Source: Calvatia gigantea
Taxonomy: Eukaryota; Basidiomycota; Agaricomycetes; Agaricales; Lycoperdaceae
Direction: 5' to 3'
NCBI GenBank assembly: GCA_025093985.1
Contig: JACAAK010000016.1
Location: forward strand, 62,001 to 126,000
Length of the DNA stretch: 64,000 nucleotides
Positions 11,640 through 23,579 of this stretch are shown piece after piece. The notes below the pieces were generated by a model, which made no database searches, was not told the origin of the DNA, and saw only the letters and a list, made by a program, of their open reading frames with translations. Within the stretch, counting starts at the first letter, position 1. Every line of letters begins with the position of its first letter. A program made the translations under genes and the position numbers.

Positions 11640-13890
11640 ATGAAAGCCGGGGTAGGCAGACCTTCACTGACCCATCTAACGCAAGTTCACCCCCCTCCAC
11701 AACAGCGAACAACCCACCCAACACAACAGATTTTACGTTTGTTGTCTCCATTATCAGCCTGGTCTCCAACGTCACCCATTGTCCTTTATAATCAGTTATC
11801 CCACTCGCGCGGCGAACGACCAGGGTAGTAGGTGGATGGAATCATGTGGCTGCCCGGATGGGATGCACTTGACATCGGAATCCCATAAGATCCTATCTCA
11901 CCTGTGCTTGCGTGACTACTAGATGATGTCACACGAAAATAGACCTTTCTTGATTCGGTTTGGAACTAGCGAGCATTCATAAACTTGGCCTTTGGCTGGA
12001 TACGTGGAGGCTGGTGCGCGTAACTCGTTCGGAGATTGGGAGAAGTAAATGAGTGGTGACCTCGCAGGGTTGCGGACTATATGTTCACATAGTGCTGGTT
12101 CCAAAGTAATTAGGACAGCAAACGGTCGAGAATGATGGCGGAAGCACGTCTCAAGTCTGTTGAGTCGGACGTGGGCCATAGCCAAAGACTCTACGAGTTG
12201 GAATACAGGAGCTGGAGTTTCGAGCCATTTGTAGTCCACCCGAAATTAATTGTGCGTAGTCATGATTCATGCGGGGTTATTGTTCGCGTACGTTTTGGAC
12301 CACTTTGAATGCCGTTTTCCTCCACATTTAGGATAATTTCAGTTCAGAGTGAGCGTATCTGCGTTGGTGGAAGGTCATGATACAATCAACGGAAAAGTAA
12401 ATTTGAAGAGCGCGTATGTGTATCATGACCCTCGTTTACCCGTCAGAGAATCCGGATGTCTAAATATCTACACCATATTTTCAAGAGCGTTTCCGATCCT
12501 TGAGATGGTCCGTAAATAAAACCTGAAGAACAGGCTGAGAAATGACATCCTCGGTTTGGGAAATTTAACGAGGAAGGGTATTTCGCAAGAGCATAGACAG
12601 TGTATGGTGGCCAAATCCCAGAGTGTTCGCAACCCAACCAAACATGTAGCGGACGTAGCATCATAGGTAGCGAATTCAATGCCCTAGTATGTGAAATGAA
12701 GAATAGCGGAAGGGATGCTGGACATGGCTTAATGATCCAATGAGTCGGGCGGAGCCAGTGGGCTTTCTGCGAATTTAAAGCAACTTTGGCTTGGTGAGTG
12801 ATAGCGAAGGTATGATGGAGTCGAATGATTCAGTTTAATTCAGTTGGCTACCGGACGGCAAGTAGCACAACAGTAGTCGCGAATGTGACCAGGCCCTGGG
12901 CACTTGTATAATTTCCAGGAATGGGTTTTCCGTCAACCATGGGGACTCTTAAGAGACCAGGCTAGGACGTCCATCCTTCATCTTCGTCAGTTCGTTCTAC
13001 AATTTGACAGGCTGTGTCGGGGTTGACTGGGATGACCACTTCATGGTGAGTGTGTATGATATCGTCGCGGCCCAACTATATTTGCAAACCGATGTTTGGT
13101 ACTGTTGAATTTCACACCGAGCCCTAGTCGCGGAGATCAGGTTCTTGTGGTTTCCTGAGAGGCTGGAAATGATTCACACCAGGGACACCCCCGGGTATCA
13201 TGTGATGACAAGTTCATTGAGACAAGACTGAGCCTCACCACTGCATTCGCCCATCTTCATCGATCTTACATTGATCAAGTGTTCGCGCCTCACCAAAGCA
13301 CGAATCCTCCGAGGGCTCAGAATGTGAATATTTCGCTCCCCAATAGTCTGAAACTAACTCACCATGCACCCAGTGATGTAAGCGGGGTCCTTGCCCACGA
13401 GCTGGTAGGTAACTTGTGTCAGGGACTTGGTTGAGATCGGCGCGTTCGTTGAGTCGTGAAATGAAGAGGGTTACGCCGAGCTTCCTCACAGCGGGAACCT
13501 AGATGATTGTGGATTTGTCAACTACTGAGCTATTGAACCAGAGGAGGCGCCTCGTTTGATTGCTGTCGTGACGCCCGAGAACTGTGTTTATGGTGTTTTG
13601 CCTTGTTCCGAATAGCGGTTCTGATGAGCTCAATTCGTCTCTCACGCAAGTGAAGGATCCATTTGCTGGGGCGCTAAACACAGGGGTTTTAACAGCAAGT
13701 TACACTGACGAGCCAGAATACGTACTATCAGTTCCGAGTGAGAATGGATATTAGGCATGAAAACGGCATGTATCCTTGAAGCTGTTGGTGAACACCCGGG
13801 GGCGAGAGACTGCTGGCTAAGTACTGAGCGCTTGAGCGCTGATTGTTTTTTATTGTGATTTCCTGTGGACGACGCAACCCGGAAGAAGGC
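11640..13890. repeat. Degenerate block family A, copy 3
   Basis: This long copy aligns piecewise with 34.62-36.80 and 39.46-41.70 kb. The minus strand holds short conserved peptides, including LGVTLFISRLNERAD at about 13.45 kb (compare FISRLYEHAD at 36.3 kb). The plus strand at 12.12-12.31 kb holds a diverged form of the HPKFIV segment seen best at 25.9 kb. No frame is intact and the gene is not recognised. Confidence 0.5.
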
Positions 13891-14010
13891 TACAGGTTGA
13901 GTGTTTGATCCGTGTGGTGTCCCTGTCTGCAAGCATGACACGTGACGAAATCTCCCAACCGTTAACGTTCTGGTCTGTGTCCTTGCCCCCGTTCTCCACA
14001 ACTCATCTAG
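13890..14010. promoter_or_regulatory. Conserved junction with CACGTG box, possible shared promoter
   Basis: A segment reading GTGTTTGATCCGTGTGGTG, then GACACGTGACGAAATCTCCC, sits between block A and the start of the ArgRS relic. CACGTG (13939-13944) also survives at 41739-41744 and 62510-62515, and as CATGTG near 27149. The position suggests a promoter region for the ArgRS ancestor. This is inference from conservation only. Confidence 0.35.
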
Positions 14011-15260
14011 GTGTCCAACCCTCCCCACTCACCCAAGATCACACAAAGGCTAGCTGAAATTGGGCCCGGGGTGGTCCGACTCCGCTCTATTTCGACTCCA
14101 ACGCACGGCACCTTCGAACCAGACTCTTCCCACCACCAAGTACCACGCTTCGTTCTACCTCATCCCACTCTTACGTCAACACATCCCATTTATCCGACCA
14201 CCCTCCAGGACCGTGGACAAGACTGATTTCCTGCCGTGTTCCAAACGTGGCCCCTTTGCATCCTCTCTCGTTTCCGTCAGCAACCGCGTCAATGAATCCC
14301 GCTGGAACACATCACTCCGAGTGTCGGGGACTGAGCTCGCTCGAGTTTCCATCATATCCCAAACACACCAGGGCATCATTATTCATTGTGCTGGAGACTG
14401 TGCTTAGTTCAATCTGTAATAGTCATATCCCTGGGCGATGCATCATGCATCGTGCGTCAGGGCTGGGTATCCAGTAGGTCCATCCTGATATGGGTTATAG
14501 GAGGGAGGGTATTGGTTTCACCGTTGTGTTGGTTCAGATCTCCAAATCTTGTTACCAATTTGTCGAAGAAAATGGTTTGAAAAGGTGCGCCTTCTTCGGA
14601 TAGATGCAATGTTACCGGGTACTGATATCACGGCAACGGCGTGAATACAGCTTTCACTGAACGACTAGGTCAAATCCGCCCGACGCGACAACGCCATTCG
14701 TTCTTTTTTTTTTTTTTTTGCTGAACACGGAAATTTTGACGAAAAACGTTTTGCGTCCCTCGTGGTGACCGTTTCCTGTTGCTGCCCCAGCCGTCCTCGA
14801 CAAAAGGAACCACCAGGACGCGTGCAGTGGTTCGGCCTGATAATCGATTCGTCATTGGTTATGCATTATGTCCTATCACTCCATATACCTAACGTGCGTC
14901 ATAAGAGTCAGGAACTACGCGTTCAGTGCGAGCACTTACCTCCAACACGCGACGCTTGCCTCACACCCATCAACGGCAACCTCCTCCCCCCCCAACCCCA
15001 ACCCCATCTAAAATGCGTCCTATCACCTGAGAAGGTCCCCCAAGCCGTGGAATTAATTTCACCCTCAGCACCTATCACGAACGTGCACGTAATGGCAGCA
15101 CGCGAATCGAGGGGCATGACTACTTCACATGTTGGTCCCCGCCGAAGGACGAAGTCAGAGCTCATATTTGGTACCGATCACACTTGCCAGACACGGTCAC
15201 GACCTACTGCTCAGGTACGCATTTAAACAGCTTCGCGCTCGCAAGTTGTAAATCTTGGAT
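14010..15260 (+). pseudogene. Arginyl-tRNA synthetase relic 3 (internally deleted)
   Basis: The 5' part aligns with 36.9-37.7, 41.8-42.2 and 53.7-54.5 kb. Around 14490-14570 a frame parallels the N-terminal GxxYGRKGxDF region. At 14725-14815 the sequence corresponds to the LNTEILVRDVFWR segment that precedes the HIGH region elsewhere. It then jumps to the region just before the TFNWER/EGNAGTYLQ segment (14890-14945), so the catalytic core is missing. A 14-base T tract (about 14705-14720) interrupts it, as at 54.33 kb. Confidence 0.6.
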
Positions 15261-15436
15261 CCCCCATCGCCCTCCTCCGCTTATCCTGTTGATCTTTCGG
15301 TTTACGCCTACCGTAAAGGACATAACTGGAGGCCGGAAGCCAATCGCTTCATAGCATGCTCAAAGGTTTACAAACTCTTATCTATTCCTATCTCTCCCAA
15401 CCAAAATATACACACTTTGCCGAATGAAAAACAGCA

Positions 15437-15580
15437 CCTAAACAGCCGACTTGGAGTGGGAGATGTGTTGAGAACATACGACCACCGCAACCACAGTCGC
15501 AGGGACTCGAGAATGAGTGTCACTGTCTTCACCGGGGTGGTGGCTGTGCACCACGATTCCGCCATAAGTTTCTGAGTTCC
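15437..15580 (-). pseudogene. 7TM final-exon fragment
   Basis: On the minus strand this matches the last half of exon 5 of the 7TM genes. It contains GGTGCACAGCCACCACC, a TTCTCGAGTCCCTGCGAC piece, and the CCGAGTCGGCTGTTTAG-type ending (here CCAAGTCGG). Upstream of the match the sequence switches abruptly to ArgRS relic, giving a chimeric join that is repeated nearly unchanged at 38.07 kb. Confidence 0.75.
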
Positions 15581-16300
15581 TGTGTTTGACGTTGAACACG
15601 GAGATCCTCATAAGGGACGTCCTTTGGTGGTTGTTCCCTCTGACTGCCTCAGTCACTCTCCGCAAGAGAACTTGCTAACGTGCAGTAGTTTTGTTTGGCT
15701 GCGGTAAACTTCGAATTTCACGGGCAACAAAGAACTCATCGAAAAAGACGCGATTAGAATGCTTCTTCGAGGTCTACGCGGAAGCCAACCCTCAGGTCAA
15801 GATTGACGTTGCAACCCAGTCCAGGAGGATGGAGAATCACGAATCTGAAGGGCTGGCAAAGTGGAAAGTGCGGTGAGAGTTAGGCGTGAGGAACTACTAA
15901 AGCGTGTACAACCGACAGAACGCCTATGTGGAGATGCACAAAGGAGAGAGCGAAGCTTCGCGAGTAGGGACGGATCAGGCATGGATATGATAACACATAT
16001 GGGATGAATTGGGGGGAATCATGTTTTCTTAGTTGGTCAACTGGAGAAATGAAATTTCTGTAAGGGTATGGTATCAAGGTGAGGTGTGTTGCTATTCATA
16101 ACACGCCAATCGCGTTGGTGGTAACGCGAGCAAAGATGGTACTTCACCTATGATATTGGGAGTGTGATGGGACGCTAAGAGAAATACAACCGGACTAGTC
16201 GTCTCATTTTAGAAGATTCCCACCTCGCATGGTTCTTTGAAATATTGGTTACCAAGACAGGGTTAAGGCTTCCCGCACGGATGCAGAAGGTGTATAGGAA
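15581..16300 (+). pseudogene. Arginyl-tRNA synthetase relic 4 (middle part)
   Basis: A frame at 15691-15876 reads FFEVYAEANPQVK then RRMENHESEGLAKWKVR. Fungal ArgRS has HLFEVYV, KRMEDGDEEALxxWKxxRE and KYxxxYxRLNVHFDVYSGES in this order. The last element survives as YNRQNAYVEMHKGES-like sequence at 15903-15955. The tail (16080-16250) aligns with 52.72-52.90 kb. It is a fragment without start or end. Confidence 0.72.
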
Positions 16301-16859
16301 GGCGTGAACGACAACAGCCTTTTGATGTAGTGAGTGACAGGAAGCAAAAAGCCAAAAGAGTGGAAAATGTACGTCGAAGACGATTTCTACAAACGTGAGA
16401 CCAGAATTACGCCAGGCATATCTATAGCAGACGCTGAAGCCCGAAACGAGGAACTGATCGCAAGTACCGTATGAAAGCCATACCATGTGATCGACCGAGT
16501 TGGACGTACCCCCGGAACACTCAATTGATTGGTGGCCAAGAGCTATAAATCGGGTCGGTTGTCGCTCAAAGGAGTAGTGATGTGGAAGGGTGACCTTGGC
16601 AGGGGGAACCTTTGACGAGGTGGGTGTATGGCGAGAGGCGGGCTGTGGTTCTCCACGAGCGTACTTGCCACGCTCAACGCCAAGGGAATCGATAGCGATT
16701 TTGTGAAGTCTTCAAAGCCACGCATGATTACGCAGTTTCGACACCTAAATATTGAACAAGCTCACTAGGCTTCCTTCTCAGATCGTAAAGCTCTTCGCGT
16801 CGGACATTGGTGAAAAGTGTGACCGCCAGCGCTTTCGTAATGAACCTATACGGGGCGTG
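16301..16859. other. Unassigned degenerate stretch
   Basis: No convincing gene. A small part near 16.79-16.86 kb (GCTTTCGTAATGAACC) recurs at 24.26 kb and marks the approach to the next ArgRS piece. The 52.92-52.97 kb region shares the GGCTTCCCGC piece near 16.27 kb. Confidence 0.35.
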
Positions 16860-17440
16860 CAGTGGGAAACTATCCAACCCAATTTTTGAGTGATTTGGGG
16901 CATGTAGGCATGTTTCCTCCCGACTCCCTCCCCGACTCTCTCACAAAGGAACTTGCGAGCACGGTGTTTCGACTCAGTTTGCTCCAAAAGGTACAGCCAT
17001 AAGGAACTTTCCCAAGACACGACTTATTCCCCCCTTTTTTTTTGGGATCTACGCCGAAACTACCAGAAACACCGCAGCATGGTTCAGGCGGCTGGAGGTC
17101 ATGGATCTGGAGCACTAATGACTGGAAAGTGCGGCAACAGGTAAGCCGAGGAACACAAAAGCGAATAGAACAGACCCAACGTCCGTCTCGAGGTGCACAG
17201 AATCCCCTAGGGGAAGTATGGATAAGGCGTTGATGCGATTACGGAGATGGGATGAACGACGGGAAACACAGGATTGACTTGATGCATCAAAGGCCTAGTT
17301 TTGGTACAGGAGCCGAATTCCTGAGCAATTTAGGGCGCGTCCAGAGTTTATCGTGTGCAACCGGGGGCATACAAGATCGGTTCGCGTGTTTGTGCGAATT
17401 CCAAGAATCGATTTCGATCAGTCACCGCGACAATGGGTAG
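16860..17440 (+). pseudogene. Arginyl-tRNA synthetase relic 5 (middle part)
   Basis: This aligns with 2.03-2.50, 24.29-24.76 and 29.90-30.48 kb. The opening corresponds to the NYLSDLG segment after the HIGH region. WKVRQQVSRGTQKRIEQTQRP (17120-17200) parallels the family's WxxWRELSVKKYExxYxRLN. Frames are broken in several places. Confidence 0.6.
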
Positions 17441-18340
17441 GACTATGCAAGGACACCCGCCCACTCTTCGTGAGACCAACCCAGGGGTATTATTCCACAT
17501 CTTAACAAGTCACATCGGAAATAACCAGGGTTGTCATTTCATGGAATGTGGGCAAGGTGTCGTTGTGGAGGAAGGTGATTTTCTGGACAGCTGGAGGACT
17601 CCACACCAGCACCAGGTGCGCTTCTGGGTATCGTATTGAAAAGGCGCTGACGAGCTTGATGAGGTGGGGCCCAAAGCTTCTTCACCTTTGGGTTCGTTTA
17701 TGCCGTTAAAGTACACCGACCAAGCATTCGTGCCTTGTTAAATCCCTGGCTCTCTGAAAGGTTGGGGGGTGAGTGTTCCGAACTTTCCCAATAGTGTGGG
17801 ATCAGCTCACCACGCACCCAGTAATATAACCACGATGAACAAGATTATCGGCTGCTAGCTGGTAGGTGAGAACACGCTTGGGATTAGTCTGTTTGTTGTG
17901 TCGCGAGATGCCGGAGGTCACACCGAGCTTGCCCGCGCCGTTTTCGGCTTCGGCCTCAGCGCCTCAGCGTGGATCTGGATGACCCGTGGATTTGCCTATG
18001 CCCCCTGAGCCGTTCAGCCAGAGGAGGCACTGTGGTTATGGCGCCAGGTGACGACTGCGTTCATAGTATCCCGGCCTTGCCTTGTTCCAGGGTGGCACCG
18101 CGGATGAGGATCCTCGATGAAGGGGAATCATGAGCTAGAGCACTAAATATAGCGAATCAACAACGTGCTATTTGGGGCCAGGACATAAACTAGCGGCATG
18201 GTAACGGAGATAAAGGTTATTATTGTACACGATTGGGTTGAAAGTGTGTAGGGACAAGTACCTGTACACAGACGATGGAGGAGAGTCGCAATGTTGAGCA
18301 CAGGGGACCTGCATCGGAATCAACATTCTATCGTTTGGCC
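17441..18340. repeat. Degenerate block family A, subtype at 17.5 and 30.5 kb
   Basis: This aligns over most of its length with 30.53-31.33 kb. Shared features include a TGGACAGCTG piece, the CAACGTGCTATTTGG junction and a minus-strand peptide YLSLHTFN...NLYLRYHAASLCPG (compare YLSLQTFG at 31.27 kb). It is related to the ends of other A copies (ISRxNxxA segment). Function unknown. Confidence 0.5.
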
Positions 18341-20040
18341 GAGTTCCTCTCTCCCTTCCGTTGACAATCCCATCAATCGATGGATTTGACCATGAATGCA
18401 TCACCTTTTCCCTAATCCAGCTGTGTATCACTCAAGAATACTCTCATTGTACTGGAGACGGATTTCTCCGATGTGTACTTGGCTAGTACCAGAATAGCTG
18501 CAGCCCGGGGTGATGTATCAGGCCTTGGACCTTATGCATCATGCCTGGTTATCGGATAGCTCCGTTGTGGTGTGACGTACGGAAAGGCCAACCTCCAGAC
18601 CCCGTTACTGACTTCCTAAAGAAAACAACTGAAAATGTACGCCTTATCAAGATTAACGTTGCCTGCTATTGACAAACTGGCAACAGCATGGGTGCGGTTC
18701 CCACCAGACGGCTCGGTCGAATCTATGTGACATGTCCAGGCCTTTCTTTCATTTTACGTCGAACATGAAGATCCTTGTAAGAAATGTCCCCGGCAGTTAT
18801 CTACTCCTCCCTCAGCCGCTCTCCACAAAAAGATCTGCCCAAGCAAAGTAGCTTGGTCCGATTGGGACCTACTTCGAAATTCACGGGAAACGAAGGAATA
18901 TCCGCGAAAGCGGTGCGATTAGAACACTTCTTCAAGGTCTGCGCCGAAGCCGACTCACAGGTCAAAGCTGACGTTGAAGCGTCGTCTAGACGGGCAGAGG
19001 ATCGCAAACACAAAGCACTCGCAAAACGGAAAGTACGGCGAGAGTCGAACTTGAACAAGGATGAAAGCGAGTACGACAGATTGGACATCCATTTCTAGGT
19101 GCACAAAGGGAAGACTGAGGTTCCACGAGCAGGGGCGGATATGGCGCCGGCGCAATAACGGAGATGGAGTCAATTGAGGGAAATGATGGCTTCAAATTGG
19201 TTATTTTAGAAAAGTGGAATCGGGTCAGGCTGTGGCAGGTGTGTCGCCGCCCCTATGTTGCTACTTTGCCGGTGCTAACACGGACACGGGTGGCACCTAA
19301 ATCAGTTTTATCCGCAAGCTCTCGCAAATTAACGACCTCGTCGGTGGTACGAGCACCCGGAAAGGCACCGTCGTGTTCTTGGAGCAAATTACCCAAGAGG
19401 CACTCAGGTTATGCACGAACAAGTGTAGGAGAGCGAAGTGCGCAGTTTCACGGATCTCGGACCCCAAGCCACGGAGTTATGGAGGTGAAAACCTGGGACA
19501 TGGCTGCGAAGCGGCACGCCAATTAACTATAATCTTAGCTCTGTATACCTAACGCGCATCTTAGAAATAAACTCCAAGTTCAACCGGGAACATACATTCT
19601 CCCTCGAAGGCAACGCAAGCACATACCTCATACCCATTAGCCGCAGCCTCGTCCATCTTTCACCCCTCCCCCCGGGTTTGAAATCGGCCCCACCACCCAA
19701 CAAGACCCCCCCCCAAGGTCGCGGAATCACATTCACCCCCAATACCTATCCAGAACGTGGACGTGACGACAGCACGCGATTGAGGTCATATTACCTTCAT
19801 ACGTTGGTCCCACGCAAGGATGAAGTCAGTACCTGTTATTGGTACCGATTGCACGCCAGCCGTAGTTATGGCCGTGCGCTTGGGCAAGTATACGCTCGCA
19901 AATTGGAGATCTTGGATTCCCCGCCATTCTCCCGCTTATCCTGCTGATCCCTCGGTCTTAGTTTATCATAACAGACTTAATGCAGCAGGTATAAGTGGAG
20001 GCCGGAACCCATTCATTCCATAGTTCGCTCAACGCTATAC
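18341..20040 (+). pseudogene. Arginyl-tRNA synthetase relic 6 (long)
   Basis: One of the fuller relics. 18784-19098 reads ...LEHFFKVCAEADSQVK then RRAEDRKHKALAKRKVRRE and ESEYDRLDIHF, matching HLFEVYV, KRMEDGDEEAL and YxRLNVHF of ArgRS. 19170-19240 gives LEKWN. 19354-19400 gives TRKGTVVFLEQITQEAL, an almost perfect copy of the RKGTVVFLD loop. The 19480-19520 region gives EVKTWDMAAKRHAN (family IKIQDMAAKRINNY). 19585-19625 gives the SLEGNASTY segment. Stops separate these islands. It ends about 130 bases from the stop of 7TM copy 3, tail to tail. Confidence 0.75.
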
Positions 20041-20170
20041 AAACGCTTATATTTCCCTACCAAAATATACATGTTTTTAAATAATTATAAGATGACCAAC
20101 CACCCGGAATTGGTCCCCGACCGAACCACATTACCAAAATGAGAGAATGCTCGATGAAGAAAACAGCAGC

Positions 20171-21405
20171 CTAAACAGCCGACTCGGAGTGGGAGACAGG
20201 TCGAGAACCCACTGCCACCGCGACTGTGGTCGCAGAGACCCGGGAACGAATGCCGCTGGCTTCATCGGTAGCAGTCTGTGCGCCATGGTTCCACTGTAAG
20301 CTTGTGAGTTTGCGCTCCGTATCCCTGTCCCATGCTCGTCCGCTTGCAACACGATAGACAACAAGAAAGTAGGCAATGACCTGGACAATGGGGATGCGTC
20401 AAAGATGTCACCACTGTGATTAATGCACATACCTTGATGGTAGAATCATTTTCCATGAACAGAATGGCACTTGGGCTACCCAAACCATTCAAAATTGCGG
20501 AAGCAATGGACCATGCAGACTCCAAAGCATAAGATTCAATCAGCATCGCAATGATGCTCATATAAGGACAAGCTGGTATTGAATGTTCCTTTAATGCAGT
20601 GAAACCCATCATTACAAAATGAGTAGGTTTGGGTACCTACCTGTTGACTTGATGTTACGCCTTCGGACTAGCAAAATGCGTGAAATTATCAGCCCAGTCA
20701 CAAGAATTGTGAATGCTGACAGAACAGCCATAACTTGCAGTGGCCATTGCAATTGCACTCCAGGGAGAGATGCTGAGCTGATCAACTGGTGACATAGCAG
20801 GTGCAATACCGATTGGAAGATACAGGGCTGGCCATGTTGTCAGGTGCAACAAACAAAGAGAGTCAATGCAGCATACCTATGCAAGAGAGGAGGAGCAACA
20901 AAGGGAGGACAGTGACCACTACAGCATACTGTGTCCCACTCCATATTACCCACAGGTGCCAGATCTGTTATTACAGTGTGCTCAGCAGTGGTAGCAAAAT
21001 CGATTAATGACTGCCCGTGACCTGTATTGCCATCGTCAAGACCTCAACAATCAAGTCAAGGATTCTACCTGCCGTCCGATACGAGTTAATATCTGAATTG
21101 TATGATATTTCATATGCCAATGGCCCCCCGGGGTAATTATCATGGTTGATATAAGCCAACTGAATCACCCTTGCATTCAATGCAAGGTAGGCCGTTGCGC
21201 AAAGTAACACAAGAGAAATATAGCCAAGTGTGAACCCGGCTTGCCTTCGTTTGTCTGGGTCCTGAAGACGAAGGTAAAGCAACCAAGCACAGAGGTAATA
21301 AAGTGCAAATGCAATGCCATAGAGGGTTCCGAGGATGGTAGTACAGCTGATGAGGTCAAAGGATTCAGAGAGTCGGAGTTGTTCACTCTGAGATGGGTTG
21401 GACAT
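20171..21405 (-). pseudogene. Seven-transmembrane protein, copy 3 (one-base frameshift)
   Basis: Exon model: complement of 20171-20380, 20433-20572, 20641-20827, 20877-20964 and 21022-21405. Exon 1 (128 codons, from MSNPSQSEQ) and exon 2 are intact. Exon 3 is 187 rather than 186 bases. An extra base in the TATGGCTGTTCTG stretch, where sister copies have TATGCAGTTCTG, shifts the frame in membrane segment 5. Frames before and after the shift both look like good family members. Exon 4 needs an alternative acceptor (ACCAG, shortening it by 15 bases) to stay in phase. Exon 5 is open to the ESAV ending. If the extra base is a sequencing error, the gene would be intact. Confidence 0.8.
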
Positions 21406-21454
21406 TGAAGGTCATGGAAAGGGGAGTAAGTCGGCAACGATCCCATTTCGTGTA

Positions 21455-21515
21455 CATAGATATAATAAGTTATTGTGTTAGTGGATCACCACCGGTTCTC
21501 AGCCAATACACTAGT
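21455..21515 (-). promoter_or_regulatory. Conserved 7TM upstream region, copy 3
   Basis: GAGAACCGGTGGTGATCCAC is followed by an AATAACTTATTATATC box above the ATG. The palindrome core differs by one base from the GTGATTCAC form in copies 2 and 6. Confidence 0.45.
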
Positions 21516-21547
21516 ACCTGTTAAGCGGGCTTCAAGCCACTGCTGAA

Positions 21548-21645
21548 ATTGCTCCGTGATCAAAGCTAGGAGCCTAGTGGGGTGATAGATGATGATATTG
21601 CTCCGTGATCAAAGCTGGGAGCCGAGTGGGGTGATAGATGATGAA
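21548..21645. repeat. 49-base tandem duplication
   Basis: The unit begins ATTGCTCCGTGATCAAAGCT and ends GATAGATGATG. It occurs twice in direct succession with two mismatches (TAGGAGCCTAG versus TGGGAGCCGAG). Only one unit is present upstream of the other 7TM copies. Confidence 0.85.
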
Positions 21646-21959
21646 ACACCATCATGATACCAGGAACATTTTGATCAAACTAACAAGTTAAGGCTGTGAT
21701 ATCACCCTTCTATTCTAGCCAAAGCCGCATTAATGTCAGACGTATACCCAGTGAAATTTCAATGGTTGGCTTTCCTATGCACAACGAGATAAAAGTCTGC
21801 GAAACCTGGGGTGGTATTACAGGCGGGATACCAGGGGTTCTCGAGGTAGTATCCCATCGTGTTGATAACAAACATACGACCTTGTGGCAGAGTACGTGGC
21901 GCCTTGGTCCGTTTTGAGTAGCACTCATATGCGATCGTCCTCATCATTCCGGCTCACTA

Positions 21960-22223
21960 GCGGCATCCCAGCGTGGAAAAGATATGGGACTAATATGGGA
22001 AGACCTCAAAAGACTGGCCACAAGAAGCAGAGACGAACAAGACTGGAATCAACTAGCCAACGAGCATCAGGTAATTTTAGAGTTTCTGATTGTTCTTGCC
22101 AGTGCTCTCCACATGAAACATGTGGCTGAGCTCCACGCTCCTCACAGCCACCTCCTCGAGGGCGCGTGCATCTCTGGCGGCCTCTCAGCTGGTCTTGAGA
22201 GGCGTACCCTTCAAGTTCGTTGA
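21960..22223 (+). pseudogene. Divergent relic Y, copy 3 (best preserved)
   Basis: A plus-strand frame (21984-22223, 79 residues) reads LIWEDLKRLATRSRDEQDWN then a hydrophobic LEFLIVLASAL and ELHAPHSHLLEGACISGG. The last part recurs in the other Y relics, though they are frameshifted. The run CATCAGGTAATTTTAG could be an exon end with a donor site, so the frame may cross an intron. It points away from 7TM copy 3 with about 580 bases between them. It may be a small real gene or the last remnant of a longer one. The family is not recognised. Confidence 0.45.
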
Positions 22224-22239
22224 GTAAGAATACGGCAAA

Positions 22240-23560
22240 GGGGTTCGAGTTGGAAATTGAGAGCCTTGCAAAATATGTCCGAAATTGTTTGTGTTAATAC
22301 CAGCATTCGAACTCAGTACTCGCGTACACGCTGAACGATGTCGTTCAGAGTGATTCCAACTGAGAACGACCGTATGAGAACGACCGTATTAAGTATCTAT
22401 ATTGGCAGATGGTCGCGATGACATTTATGGCGGAGTGAAATTCAAGGATGCACACTTGTTGTCGCTCTGATCTACCCGTCGGTCGGAGAATCCAAAAGCA
22501 ACGCCGCCAGACCACTATACGAAACTTCACGATTCCACACGACATTCTCCAGAGCGATCCTTGAGATAATCTGTAAACGATCTACGAAGAACCATAACCC
22601 CCGAAAATGGGATCCTCGGGTTTGGGGATGTCGATGGTGGAGGGTAACCTTCCAAAAGCACGATACGTCGTGCGGTGGTCTAAACCCAAAATGTTTGCAA
22701 TCTTAGCCGAAACAGGGGTACCATGGATAGCGACTCCGTGGCTCCGAGAATATGCTTTGGAGTAGCGGAAGCCGTACTGGACGACCTGGTGATACAAGAG
22801 GTCTCGGGGAGCCAACAGGTCTTCCTCCAGGTTGAATGCAACCTTAGCTTGGCGGACGACGTAGGGGACATATTGGAGGTGAGCGCTGTGGTTTGGCGTT
22901 GGATTCCGCAGTGGGTACTGCGTCAATAAACAGCATAGTAGTAGTGGTAGATGTGAGCAGGACCGAAGCGGTAGTGTGATCTCCAGGAATTGGTTCTCGG
23001 TTGGCCATAACGACGTTAGTGGAATAAAATTCGGATACCTATCCTTGATCTTCGCGAGGGTATGTTCAATATGAAGGTACTACTCCACGCCTCAACGAGT
23101 CGTAGCGGGGGTTACTGGGACGGTCACATTTTTGGTACGTGGGCAAGATATCATCGCGAGGGAAGAGGTTTGTGAAGTGGTGATACGCACCAACTGGAAT
23201 TAACCGGGATCGTATGGTAAAGACGATTACGGTGGCACTGGGCTTCTTCGCCGTTGGATTTGCCTATGCCATCGATTTGTAACATGAGTCTTCCGAAAAG
23301 TTGGAGGGGGAGGGTATTCTGAACTGCTGAGGAGACATCCCATCGTGTAATAACAGACGTTATGACTAATATTGTACATTGTTGGGTCGTCCAACGCAAA
23401 GGGGAGAGCTTTGACGAAGTTGCAGTGATTACCTAAAACGGCAGACTTTTGGGAATAGTGACCCTAATCAGTTGGCATATGACTTCGTTAGCATTTAGAC
23501 AAGACACATACCAGTTTCAATATTTCAATAGCTGAGAGTTGGGTAGAGGGATCACCGTTG
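22240..23560. repeat. Degenerate block family A, copy 5
   Basis: This is the closest match to 1-1010, offset by about 22.4 kb. A minus-strand frame at 22582-22926 (114 residues) is the longest open piece of this subtype. It includes YHQVVQYGFRYSKAY and KIANILGLDHRTTYRAFGRL. The YHHFTN...LFPRDDILPTY piece follows near 23.16 kb in another frame. I cannot name the parent protein. Confidence 0.5.
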
Positions 23561-23579
23561 CAATGAAGTATCCTCGTAA

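Noticed and set aside
14705..14720. T tract as a Pol III terminator
   Set aside because: It lies inside an ArgRS relic, and the same tract is at the same place in the sister relic at 54.33 kb. No Pol III promoter boxes were seen upstream.
21984..22223. Relic Y called as a certain gene
   Set aside because: The frame crosses a likely splice donor, and all five other copies are broken. Reported only as a possible gene.
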